Positions 35,066 through 42,337 of a stretch of 64,000 nt of DNA are shown here, one piece after another (the stretch's first letter is position 1; each line of letters starts with the position of its first letter). The notes under the pieces were generated by a model, which saw only the letters and a program-made list of their open reading frames with translations, was not told where the DNA came from and did not search any database. The translations under genes and the position numbers were made by a program. Source of the stretch: Campylobacterota bacterium (GTDB lineage: Bacteria; Campylobacterota; Campylobacteria; Campylobacterales; Sulfurovaceae). The stretch spans positions 1-64,000 of the forward strand of contig QKDN01000002.1 of NCBI GenBank assembly GCA_003252535.1, read 5' to 3'.

Positions 35066-36188
35066 AGTTTATCTCCTCGGGTTTTTCTTTTTTGCGGATG
35101 ATCTTTTTGGCTGCGAGGATACCTTTGCTTGTACCGATCAGCAGCAGTTTACTCTCGGGGAGGATGATGGTATCCCCTTTGGGCATCGGGATGAAATGGC
35201 CGTCCTTCTGGCGGATACCGATCACGGTGACATTGGCCACATCTCTGAACCTCGCCACTTTGATCTTCTTGAGGGCCAGCCAGCTGGTCTTGGAGACCTT
35301 CGCCTCCTCCATATCGAGTGGCGTATCCTTCTTATAGAGGAACTCCTGGAGGAGGTTCTCCATCTCGGGGCGGATCGCCATGGCGTTGATACGCTGCGCC
35401 ATCAGCTTGGTGGCGGTGACGACCTTGTCGGCTCCGAGCTTGATGAGTTTCTGTTCATCCTCGTAGCTCTTGGCGTTGGCGATGAGGAGGAACTTCCGGA
35501 GCCTGCCGATCTCCTGCTCGTAGAGTCTTGCCGAAACGATGGTGGCGATATTGTCGGCCATATTATCGGCAAGGGTGATGACCCCTTTGGCAGAGGAGAG
35601 GTGGGATTTGAGGATACCCGCCTCGGTATGGGGCTCTTCGTTGACGAAGTAGGGATAGCGGTACTTCTTGGCTATCTCCTCAAGGTCTTCTCTGGGGTCT
35701 ACGACGACGAAAGGGACATGGTTGGCACGCAGCTGCTGTGTCACCTGGATGGTAAAGTCGTTGTGGTAACAGACCACGAAATGCTGCTTGAGTCTTGCTA
35801 TTTCATAAAGCATTCGACGCTCCTTTGAGATTTTGTTGAGCTCTCCCTTCTTGATAACCTCTACGATAATACCCACGGCGATGGAAAAGACCACGAACCC
35901 GAAGATGATCAGGGTGATCGTGAAGATACGCCCCAGGTCGGAGATGGGACTGATCTCCCCGAATCCCACGGTCGTGAATGTGATCCCCGTCTGGTAGATC
36001 GCATCCATCAGCTTGAAATTATCGATGGTCATATAGCCGATCGTACCGATGAGCATCGTCATAACGGTAAGTATCAGGGGGAGCCTGAAAGGGGCTAACT
36101 GGGCGTAATATTCGTCGTTAAGGGTAATGTGGGGTTTTGGGGAGCTTTTCCAGCCGATGTATTTTTGTAGTTCTTGAATGGCATTCAA
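35058..36188 (-). CDS. Potassium channel with RCK (TrkA-N/TrkA-C) domain, HpKchA-like
   Basis: A 376-residue membrane protein: two membrane helices (about 34-53 and 86-110) flank a pore loop with the selectivity filter TTVGFGE (72-78). TrkA-N (about 136-260) and TrkA-C (to the end) domains follow. The Rossmann glycine motif normally found at the start of TrkA-N (GxGxxG) reads FVVCYHNDFT here, so NAD binding is probably lost, as reported for the Helicobacter channel HpKchA. The start is TTG at 36188 with no clear ribosome site. It lies downstream of rpmB, from which a hairpin separates it. Confidence 0.83.
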   Translation of the reverse strand: MNAIQELQKYIGWKSSPKPHITLNDEYYAQLAPFRLPLILTVMTMLIGTIGYMTIDNFKLMDAIYQTGITFTTVGFGEISPISDLGRIFTITLIIFGFVVFSIAVGIIVEVIKKGELNKISKERRMLYEIARLKQHFVVCYHNDFTIQVTQQLRANHVPFVVVDPREDLEEIAKKYRYPYFVNEEPHTEAGILKSHLSSAKGVITLADNMADNIATIVSARLYEQEIGRLRKFLLIANAKSYEDEQKLIKLGADKVVTATKLMAQRINAMAIRPEMENLLQEFLYKKDTPLDMEEAKVSKTSWLALKKIKVARFRDVANVTVIGIRQKDGHFIPMPKGDTIILPESKLLLIGTSKGILAAKKIIRKKEKPEEINYV

Positions 36189-36193
36189 TGCCG

Positions 36194-36217
36194 AAGTCCA
36201 AAAGAGGTTTTGGACTT
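36194..36217 (-). terminator. Hairpin after rpmB
   Basis: AAGTCCAAAA-CCTC-TTTTGGACTT is a perfect 10-bp stem with a four-base loop, overlapping the rpmB stop and lying just before the TTG start of the channel gene. It may terminate rpmB or hide the channel's start site. There is no strong T-run beyond the stem. Confidence 0.5.
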
Positions 36218-36425
36218 AGTTGGCTACTGAAGCTTGAGCAGCTTTTTTCTTCATAGTTCTGAGTTCTGAAGCAGCTACTTTGATCTTGGCTGTTGTACCG
36301 TCTTCGAGAGTCACTCTGAGTGTTCTGAGGTTTGGTAGTTGTCTTCTCTTTGTTCTGTTGTTCGCGTGGCTCACGTTGTAAGCTGAAAGCGGACCTTTAC
36401 CGCTGATAGCGCATCTTCTTGCCAT
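36216..36425 (-). CDS. rpmB: 50S ribosomal protein L28
   Basis: A 69-residue basic protein with [27 protein letters not shown] at the start, matching L28, and [13 protein letters not shown] further on. The frame is open 15 codons upstream, but ATG 36425 is preceded by AAGGAA and gives the conserved N-terminus. Only one N-terminal cysteine is present, so it is a zinc-free type. It is divergent from rpe across repeat A copy 2. Confidence 0.97.
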   Translation of the reverse strand: MARRCAISGKGPLSAYNVSHANNRTKRRQLPNLRTLRVTLEDGTTAKIKVAASELRTMKKKAAQASVAN

Positions 36426-36535
36426 GGTAATTCCTTCTTGATGATATAATTTCCCGGTGCGATAGGGCACAGTGAATAATTTTGTGCGATTTTATCTTAA
36501 AAAGTATAAAAAGATGCTTTAAATCTCCATCATGC

Positions 36536-36541
36536 TATAAT
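36536..36541 (+). promoter_or_regulatory. Extended -10 promoter of the rpe operon
   Basis: TGCTATAAT is a full extended -10 (TGnTATAAT), 179 bases upstream of rpe. Transcription from here would place repeat A copy 2 (36586-36652) inside the 5' leader of the rpe-trpF-exonuclease transcript. Confidence 0.5.
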
Positions 36542-36585
36542 CCAATCGAAACAGAAGGGAATCCTGAAGAATCCTGTCCCAAATA

Positions 36586-36652
36586 TGCGCGCTCCTGCGC
36601 TATGCGAACGCTTTTCCCCGTTTCACGGGTCGAGCGCATGGCTTCTCGCGCA
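36586..36652. repeat. Repeat A copy 2, palindromic element between rpmB and rpe
   Basis: Same core as copies 1 and 3: CTCCTGCGCTATGCGAACGC and GCGCATGGCTTCTCG around a CCCGT/ACGGG hairpin with loop TTC. The inner stem differs from CCCAT/ATGGG in the other copies by a compensated base pair. The arms begin TGCGCG/CGCGCA. Weaker pairing continues outward (AGGGAATCC near 36556 with GGGATTCCT near 36682). Confidence 0.75.
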
Positions 36653-36719
36653 CTTTTCGGAGCAATACGGGGACTTTTGCAGGGATTCCTACGCCAGAAA
36701 ATAAAAGAGAGAAACCATT

Positions 36720-37361
36720 ATGCTAGTAGCGCCAAGTATCCTGTCGGCCGATTTCGGTCATCTTGCCGAAGATGTCAGAGCCATTTGCGAAGGGGGCTGC
36801 GACCTCGTCCATGTCGATGTGATGGACGGCCACTTCGTCCCCAACCTCACCATCGGTCCCGTCGTTGTCGAAGCGGTCGCCAAAGCCGCGACTAAACCGC
36901 TCGATATCCACCTGATGGTACAGAACAACACCTTTTTCGTCGAGCTTTTCGCACCGCTCAAGCCGGGGTATATCTCTTTCCATATAGAAGAGGAAAAACA
37001 CCCCCACCGCCTCATCCAAAAGATCAGGTCGTACGGCATCAAGCCCGCTATCACCCTCAACCCCCACACGCCGCCCGAAGCGATCGAGTTCCTCCTCGAA
37101 GACCTCGATATGGTGCTCCTGATGTCGGTCAACCCTGGGTTCGGCGGGCAGAGCTTCATCCCGTCGGTGATCGAAAAGGCCAAAAGACTTAAAGCGATGA
37201 TCGAAAAAAGAAACCCTGACTGCCTTATCGAAGTGGACGGCGGCGTGAACGACAAGAATGTCCGCGAGCTCGAAGCGGCAGGGGTCGATATCGTCGTCGC
37301 GGGCTCCTATGTCTACAAGCACCCCGTGAGCGTCGAAGCGGCGATCGCATCGCTGAAGTAG
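36720..37361 (+). CDS. rpe: Ribulose-phosphate 3-epimerase
   Basis: A 213-residue TIM-barrel enzyme interconverting ribulose 5-phosphate and xylulose 5-phosphate. VAPSILSADFGHL, HVDVMDGHFVPNLTIGP, LDIHLMVQN, LLMSVNPGFGGQSFIP and IEVDGGVN are the expected motifs with metal-binding His and Asp residues. It is first gene of a run with trpF (four-base gap) and a DnaQ-like exonuclease gene. Confidence 0.97.
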   Translation: MLVAPSILSADFGHLAEDVRAICEGGCDLVHVDVMDGHFVPNLTIGPVVVEAVAKAATKPLDIHLMVQNNTFFVELFAPLKPGYISFHIEEEKHPHRLIQKIRSYGIKPAITLNPHTPPEAIEFLLEDLDMVLLMSVNPGFGGQSFIPSVIEKAKRLKAMIEKRNPDCLIEVDGGVNDKNVRELEAAGVDIVVAGSYVYKHPVSVEAAIASLK

Positions 37362-37365
37362 TCCG

Positions 37366-37956
37366 ATGCGAGTCAAGATCTGCGGCATCACCAACCTCGC
37401 CGATGCGCTGCTCGCCATCGAGCACGGCGCGGACGCGCTGGGATTCGTCTTCTATTCCCCCTCGCCGCGCTCTATCAGCGTCGAGGATACGAAAGCCATC
37501 ATCGAGCAGCTCCCACCGTTTATCCAGACGGTAGGGCTCTTCGTCAACGAGACCAAAGAGGCGATAGAGGATGGGGTGCGCAAAAGCGGGGTCGATATCG
37601 CCCAGATACATTTCGATATCGACGACGAGTTCCTGGGTGCCCTCGAAGTACGCGCTCTGCCGGTCGTCAGGGCTGCGTGCCGTGAGGATGTGATGCAGTT
37701 CGCAGACCGCTACCGCCTCGTCGACGCCTACTGCGAAGCGTATGGCGGCAGCGGCAAGAGGCTCAACCTCGAGTGGTTCGACGGGGTCGACTGCTCCAGG
37801 ATCATCCTTGCCGGCGGCCTTGACGCCTCCAACCTCCACGAGCTGAGCGGCTACGGCTTCTACGGCGTCGATGTGAGCTCGGGTACCGAGGCATCAAAAG
37901 GGCGCAAAGACCCTGCAAAAGTCCAAAAGTTCATAGCCAATGCGAAAAGTCTTTGA
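37366..37956 (+). CDS. trpF: Phosphoribosylanthranilate isomerase
   Basis: A 196-residue TIM-barrel enzyme of tryptophan biosynthesis. MRVKICGITNLADAL has the catalytic Cys, then GADALGFVFYSPSPRSIS, VGLFVNE, VDIAQIHFD, and ILAGGLDASN with GVDVSSGTEASKGRKDP at the end. The usual LHG(D/N)E appears as IHFDIDDE. It overlaps the next gene by 17 bases and is not near other trp genes in this window. Confidence 0.95.
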   Translation: MRVKICGITNLADALLAIEHGADALGFVFYSPSPRSISVEDTKAIIEQLPPFIQTVGLFVNETKEAIEDGVRKSGVDIAQIHFDIDDEFLGALEVRALPVVRAACREDVMQFADRYRLVDAYCEAYGGSGKRLNLEWFDGVDCSRIILAGGLDASNLHELSGYGFYGVDVSSGTEASKGRKDPAKVQKFIANAKSL

Positions 37957-38749
37957 GGAGCTTACCAACGCCTTTCGCGACAACGGCGGGTCGCTGACGC
38001 ACGAGCAGTTCGAGTCGGTCGCCTCGCGCAATACGACCCTCTTCGAGGATAGCGATATGATCTTCATCCTTTTGCAGGCGAGCGGCTACCCCATCAGCCT
38101 GGAGGATGGGCTCTACCGGCTCGATACCTACACCATCCCATACCAGCAGCAGCGCTACTGCATCGTCGATATCGAGACCAACGGCAGCAAACCGGGCTCG
38201 TCGCAGGTGATCGAGATCGGCGCGGTGATGGTGGAGGATTTTCAGATCGTCGACAGGTTCGAGAGCTTCGTAGCGTGCGCCTTCGTCCCCGAGTATATCA
38301 CCAAGGTCACGGGGATAGAGCAGAGCGACCTCATCGGCGCCCCGTCGCTCACCGAGGTGCTGCACCGCTTCAGGGAGTTCATGGAGGATGCAGTCTTCGT
38401 CGCCCACAACGCCTCGTTCGATTTCGGTTTCCTCAATGAATCGTTCAACCGTATCGGCCTCGGGGACATCGGCAACCAGCGTCTCTGCACCATCGACCTC
38501 GCCAAACGCACCTTCGAGAGCGAGCGGTACGGTCTTGCCTATCTCAATGAGTTCCTCGGGATTGAGACCGCCACCCACCACAGGGCGCTCAGCGATGCGA
38601 TCAGCGCCTACCATGTGATGCACTACAGCCTGCACGGTATCCCCGACTATGTCAGGACAGCCGACGAACTGCTGCGCTTTTCGGTCTCGAGCAAGAAGGA
38701 GCGGGGTGAGAAGAAAAGGGAGTTGGAGAAGGGAACAGGTTCTTTTTGA
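37940..38749 (+). CDS. DnaQ-like 3'-5' exonuclease
   Basis: A 269-residue protein. A helical N-terminal part of about 70 residues is followed by a DEDDh exonuclease domain: YCIVDIETNG (Exo I), FVAHNASFDFGFLN (Exo II), and HHRALSDAISAYHV (Exo III with the catalytic His). It may be the proofreading epsilon subunit of DNA polymerase III or a related repair exonuclease; the extra N-terminal domain is typical of epsilonproteobacterial DnaQ proteins. The C-terminus is strongly basic. It overlaps the end of trpF by 17 bases. Confidence 0.88.
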   Translation: MRKVFEELTNAFRDNGGSLTHEQFESVASRNTTLFEDSDMIFILLQASGYPISLEDGLYRLDTYTIPYQQQRYCIVDIETNGSKPGSSQVIEIGAVMVEDFQIVDRFESFVACAFVPEYITKVTGIEQSDLIGAPSLTEVLHRFREFMEDAVFVAHNASFDFGFLNESFNRIGLGDIGNQRLCTIDLAKRTFESERYGLAYLNEFLGIETATHHRALSDAISAYHVMHYSLHGIPDYVRTADELLRFSVSSKKERGEKKRELEKGTGSF

Positions 38750-38768
38750 GAGGGATGCTACATCACCG

Positions 38769-38857
38769 CGTAGGGTGCAATTTATTGCACCGTTCATTTC
38801 GAATACCGCGATATTTCATGTAGTTGGAAAATTTGGTGCAATAAATTGCACCCTACG
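38769..38857. repeat. Repeat B copy 4 (CAAT-stem variant)
   Basis: Starts CGTAGGGTGCAATTTATTGC and ends GCAATAAATTGCACCCTACG. Each end is its own hairpin (GGTGCAAT/ATTGCACC), and the two ends are inverted repeats of each other. The stem CAAT/ATTG replaces TTGT/ACAA of copies 1-3, while the outer CGTAGGGTG is kept. It lies between two convergent genes. Confidence 0.8.
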
Positions 38858-38875
38858 AAATGCAGTGTAAAATAT

Positions 38876-38930
38876 AACAGGAATCGGCGGCTTCAGCCCC
38901 GAAAAAGCGAAGCTGAAGCTTTCGGTTCCA
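38876..38930. repeat. Repeat D copy 3, with palindromic extension
   Basis: AACAGGAATCGGCGGCTTCA continues into an inverted half: GGCTTCAGC pairs with GCTGAAGC at 38911-38918, and GGAATCG with CGGTTCC. This is the fullest copy of repeat D. It touches repeat B copy 4. Confidence 0.6.
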
Positions 38931-38933
38931 AAA

Positions 38934-39590
38934 CTACTTCTTTCCCAGTATCGAATGCAAAAAGAGTATCTGCCCGAACAGCGGGGCGAAGATGTTGAGC
39001 AGCGGGATGTAGTTCGGCAGTGAGGCGATGATGGCGATGAGGCGGGAGCTTTTGGCGCTGATCTCCTTTTTGTCCCTGATGAAGAGCGAACCGACATCGT
39101 AGGTGGTGGGTTCTTTGACGAGGATCGACCAGAGCCAGAGGAGCCACAGCTGCCCGACCACGGGGACGAATATCAGCGGCAGCGTCAGGAGGAAGAGTCC
39201 GAGGAACACGGCCGAGCTTTTGACGGTCAGATAGAGTGACCATGTGACAGACGGGGCGCCGACCACGGGGGAGTCGGGGTAGTGCTTTTGCGCCAGTTTG
39301 ATGAGGATCGATTCGCTCAGGAGCGATGTGAGGATCGAAACGGTGATGATGATCAGCATATACCCCGACGCGAGCGCCGAGACGAAGCTCCCTGTGGTCT
39401 GGAACCACTCCCACTCTCCGACAAAAGGTATCTTCGAGATCAGACCCCCTATCAGCGCGCTGTAGCTCCCCCAGAATAACCCCAGCACTACGATCCACAG
39501 GGCGATGGAGCCCAGTCCCACCTTGAGGACGAAGCCGAGGACGAGTGGACTCAGGATATCCTGCAACGATCTTTTGATAATGGCAGTCAT
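38934..39590 (-). CDS. EI24-domain (CysZ-like) membrane protein
   Basis: A 218-residue inner-membrane protein with about four to six hydrophobic helices. The pattern SLQDILSPLVLGFVLKVGLGS, the amphipathic hairpin in the middle, PLIFVPVVGQLWLLWLWS and the C-terminal LPNYIPLLNIFAPLFGQILF match EI24 domain proteins. Some members (CysZ) transport sulfate; for this group the substrate is unknown. It begins three bases after the carbonic anhydrase-like gene. Confidence 0.82.
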   Translation of the reverse strand: MTAIIKRSLQDILSPLVLGFVLKVGLGSIALWIVVLGLFWGSYSALIGGLISKIPFVGEWEWFQTTGSFVSALASGYMLIIITVSILTSLLSESILIKLAQKHYPDSPVVGAPSVTWSLYLTVKSSAVFLGLFLLTLPLIFVPVVGQLWLLWLWSILVKEPTTYDVGSLFIRDKKEISAKSSRLIAIIASLPNYIPLLNIFAPLFGQILFLHSILGKK

Positions 39591-39593
39591 GGC

Positions 39594-40118
39594 TTAGAGG
39601 TACTCGTTCTTGAACTTCACATAGCGGCTGGCAGAGGCGTAGAGCTCCGCTACTTCGGCGTCGGTGAGCTCCCTGACCACCTTGGCGGGGCTCCCCATGA
39701 TGAGAGAGCGGGGCGGGAAGACCTTGTTCTTGGTCACGAGCGCGCCTGCGCCTACGATCGACTCCTTCCCTATCACCGCGCCGTCGAGGATCGTCGCGCT
39801 CATCCCGATGAGGCAGGCATCCTCGATCGTGCAGCCGTGGAGCATCACGCGGTGCCCAACGGTGACATCGTTGCCGATGATGGTCGGGTTGCCGTCGCTC
39901 ATGTCGTCTTTTTTGTGATGGGTGACATGGATCATGCTGAGGTCCTGGATATTGCTGCGGTCTCCTATAGTGATGTAGTGGACATCGCCGCGCACGACGC
40001 AGCCGAACCATACCGCGCTGTCCTCTCCCATCGTGACCCTTCCGATCACGCTCGCCCCTTCAGCGATCCATGCATTGCGCCCCAGTTTCGGCGTCCATTC
40101 TTTAAATCGTATCAGCAT
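39594..40118 (-). CDS. Gamma carbonic anhydrase-like left-handed beta-helix protein
   Basis: A 174-residue protein made of hexapeptide repeats (VIGRVTMGEDSAVWFGCVVRGDVHYITIGDRS). The three zinc-ligand histidines of the gamma-CA family appear in MIHVTHHKKDD and TVGHRVMLHGC. The RGDVxxIxIGxxxNIQD string is diagnostic for the YrdA/PaaY/CaiE-like group. True carbonic anhydrase activity is not assured, because many members lack it. It lies between ppk1 and the EI24 gene on the minus strand. Confidence 0.92.
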   Translation of the reverse strand: MLIRFKEWTPKLGRNAWIAEGASVIGRVTMGEDSAVWFGCVVRGDVHYITIGDRSNIQDLSMIHVTHHKKDDMSDGNPTIIGNDVTVGHRVMLHGCTIEDACLIGMSATILDGAVIGKESIVGAGALVTKNKVFPPRSLIMGSPAKVVRELTDAEVAELYASASRYVKFKNEYL

Positions 40119-40127
40119 TGTTTTTCC

Positions 40128-42212
40128 TTATTTGTTCTTGAGTATCTGGTGTGTGAGCTTGTTGATATATTCCGGCGTCGATTTGCGCGTCTTATTATAT
40201 AGTTTCGCGGCATAATTTTCCAGGATTGTGTGGTTGTTGATCACCTTGTTGGTCGGTTTGCTCCTTGAGTACTCACCGTCGCTGTCCAGTTCCCAGCGCA
40301 GCTGGTTGTCGCTCAGCTGCAGCTGGAGTATCTGCTCGACCTTCTGGGCGAGGGCAGGCTCCTCGATCGGGGTCATCAGTTCGACACGGCGTACGAGGTT
40401 GCGCGGCATGAGGTCGGCGCTGGAGATATAGCAGCCGGGGGTCTCGTGCTTGAAGCAGTAGATACGCGGATGCTCGAGGTATTTGCCGATGATCGAGTGT
40501 ACCCGGATGTTTTCGCTGACACCCTCGACGCCTGGGCGCAGGCAGCATATCCCACGGATGATGAGGTCGACCTTCGTTCCCCGTCGGGAGGCTTTGTAGA
40601 GCGCCTTGATGATCCCGGGATCGACGAGGGAATTGGCCTTGAGGATGATATGCCCCTCTTTGCCTCTCTGGCTCTCGCGGTCGATGAGCTTGAGGAGCTT
40701 CGGTTTGATCTGTGTAGGGGACATAGAGAGTCTGTCCAGTTCGATGTGGGCGGCAAACCCGGTGAGGTAGTGGAAAAATCTCGTCGCATCGCTGTTGTAT
40801 TCGCTGCCCGTGGTGAAATAGCTGATATCGGTGTATATCTTCGCCGTGGATGGGTTGTAGTTGCCCGTGGCGAGATGGAGGTAGCCGCGGAGCTTCTCTT
40901 TTTCGCGCCGGATCACCTGGGCGATCTTGGCATGTACTTTGAGATTGGGGATACCGTAGACGACATGCGCCCCCGCATCTTCGAGGGCTTTGGCCCAGTG
41001 GAGGTTGTTCTCTTCGTCGAACCTCGCTTTGAGCTCGACGAGGACAGTGACCTGCTTGCCATCCCTCGCTGCATCGATGAGCGCCCTGACGATGGGCGAC
41101 TGCGAGCCTACGCGGTAGAGGGTCATCCGGATGGCGAGCACCTGCGGGTCTTTGGAGGCCTGCGTGATGAACTTGACGACGGGGTCGAAGCTGTCGTACG
41201 GGTGGTTGAGGAGGATCGACTGTTTCCCGATCACTTCGAAGATATCGTCATTGTCGAGCGGAGGCATCGTTTTGGGTGCGAAAGTGGGGAGGATGAGGTG
41301 GGAGAGGGCTTTGTCTCCTACGATCTGCCAGAAGCTCCCGAGATTGAGAGGGATCCCTTTGTAATAGTAGGTATCCTCATGGTAGAGTTTGAGATGGGAG
41401 GTGAGGAAGGCGAGGAGGTTCTCGTCGGCACCTTCGGTGAGCTCGAGGCGTACCAGCGAGCCTTTGTTCCTCGCCCTGAGCCCCTCTTCGAGTATCTCGA
41501 GGAAATCGTCGGCTTCGTGCTCGGTGATATCGATATCGGCATTCCGTGTGACCCGGAAGGGGGCAGAAGCGATCTTGGTGTATCCCGGGAAGAGTTCGCC
41601 GATGAAGTTCTCGACGATACTTTCGATGGGTACGAATGTCTGATCGACCGTAAAGAAGCGCGGCAGGATGCGCGGTATCCTGATGAGACCGTGTTTGATA
41701 TTCCCCTGCGAATCGGACAGTGTGAGGGCGAGGGCGAAACTGAGGTTGTTGAGGTGCGGGAAGGGGTGGGTCGCATCGGTGGCGATAGGGATGATGACGG
41801 GGTATATCTGTTCCCAGAACTGGAGGGCGATATTTTCCTGCTGTGCATCGCCCAGTTCGGGATATGATCTGATGTACACCCCTTTCCCTTCAAGTTCTTC
41901 AAGGATACTGCTGTAGCACGACTCCAGGAGACGCTGTTCGTCGTGGAGGTAACCGTGGATAGCGTCGAGCTGTTCGCGCGGGGTCATCTGGTCCGGCCCG
42001 GTCTGCTGGATACGCGCCTTGTAGAGAGCCTTGAGCCCGGCGACACGGATCATATAGAACTCGTCGAGGTTGGTGCCGTAGATGGCGAGGAACTTGAGCT
42101 TTTCCAGCGGCGGGAGAGTCTTGTCCATCGCCTGCGCGAGCACCCTGGTATTGAAACGGAGCCAGGAGAGTTCCCTGTTGAAATAGAGGTTCGGGCTATT
42201 GAGGTCTGTCAT
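40128..42212 (-). CDS. ppk1: Polyphosphate kinase 1
   Basis: A 694-residue enzyme that builds polyphosphate from ATP. NRELSWLRFNTRVLAQA is the conserved N-terminus. The phosphorylated His lies in NLKVHAKIAQVIRRE, and HLATGNYNPSTAKIYTD carries the second catalytic His. GSQSPIVRALIDAARDGKQV and the RIYCFKH, ISSADLMPRNLVRRVELMTP region are typical. The length is normal. It follows uvrB on the same strand with repeat B copy 3 between them. Confidence 0.97.
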   Translation of the reverse strand: MTDLNSPNLYFNRELSWLRFNTRVLAQAMDKTLPPLEKLKFLAIYGTNLDEFYMIRVAGLKALYKARIQQTGPDQMTPREQLDAIHGYLHDEQRLLESCYSSILEELEGKGVYIRSYPELGDAQQENIALQFWEQIYPVIIPIATDATHPFPHLNNLSFALALTLSDSQGNIKHGLIRIPRILPRFFTVDQTFVPIESIVENFIGELFPGYTKIASAPFRVTRNADIDITEHEADDFLEILEEGLRARNKGSLVRLELTEGADENLLAFLTSHLKLYHEDTYYYKGIPLNLGSFWQIVGDKALSHLILPTFAPKTMPPLDNDDIFEVIGKQSILLNHPYDSFDPVVKFITQASKDPQVLAIRMTLYRVGSQSPIVRALIDAARDGKQVTVLVELKARFDEENNLHWAKALEDAGAHVVYGIPNLKVHAKIAQVIRREKEKLRGYLHLATGNYNPSTAKIYTDISYFTTGSEYNSDATRFFHYLTGFAAHIELDRLSMSPTQIKPKLLKLIDRESQRGKEGHIILKANSLVDPGIIKALYKASRRGTKVDLIIRGICCLRPGVEGVSENIRVHSIIGKYLEHPRIYCFKHETPGCYISSADLMPRNLVRRVELMTPIEEPALAQKVEQILQLQLSDNQLRWELDSDGEYSRSKPTNKVINNHTILENYAAKLYNKTRKSTPEYINKLTHQILKNK

Positions 42213-42245
42213 GGTTGCTCCTGTTATCTTTTTGTGTTTACCTGT

Positions 42246-42332
42246 CGTGTAGGGTGTTGTGTCCTCACAACACCAGTATTTTCATCGGATCGAAACATTA
42301 ACGGTGTTGTCGGGGGGACAACACCCTACACG
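42246..42332. repeat. Repeat B copy 3
   Basis: Starts CGTGTAGGGTGTTGTGTCCT and ends GGGACAACACCCTACACG. Both ends form GGTGTTGT/ACAACACC hairpins, and the outer ends pair over 15 bases. The middle is the reverse complement of that of copy 2. It fills most of the gap between the start of ppk1 and the end of uvrB. Confidence 0.8.
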
Positions 42333-42337
42333 AAATA

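Noticed and set aside
21393-42332. CRISPR array formed by the repeated GTAGGGTG and GCGCCATGC sequences
   Set aside because: The copies are scattered over tens of kilobases as single elements, are internally palindromic, have no regular spacers, and no cas gene is present.
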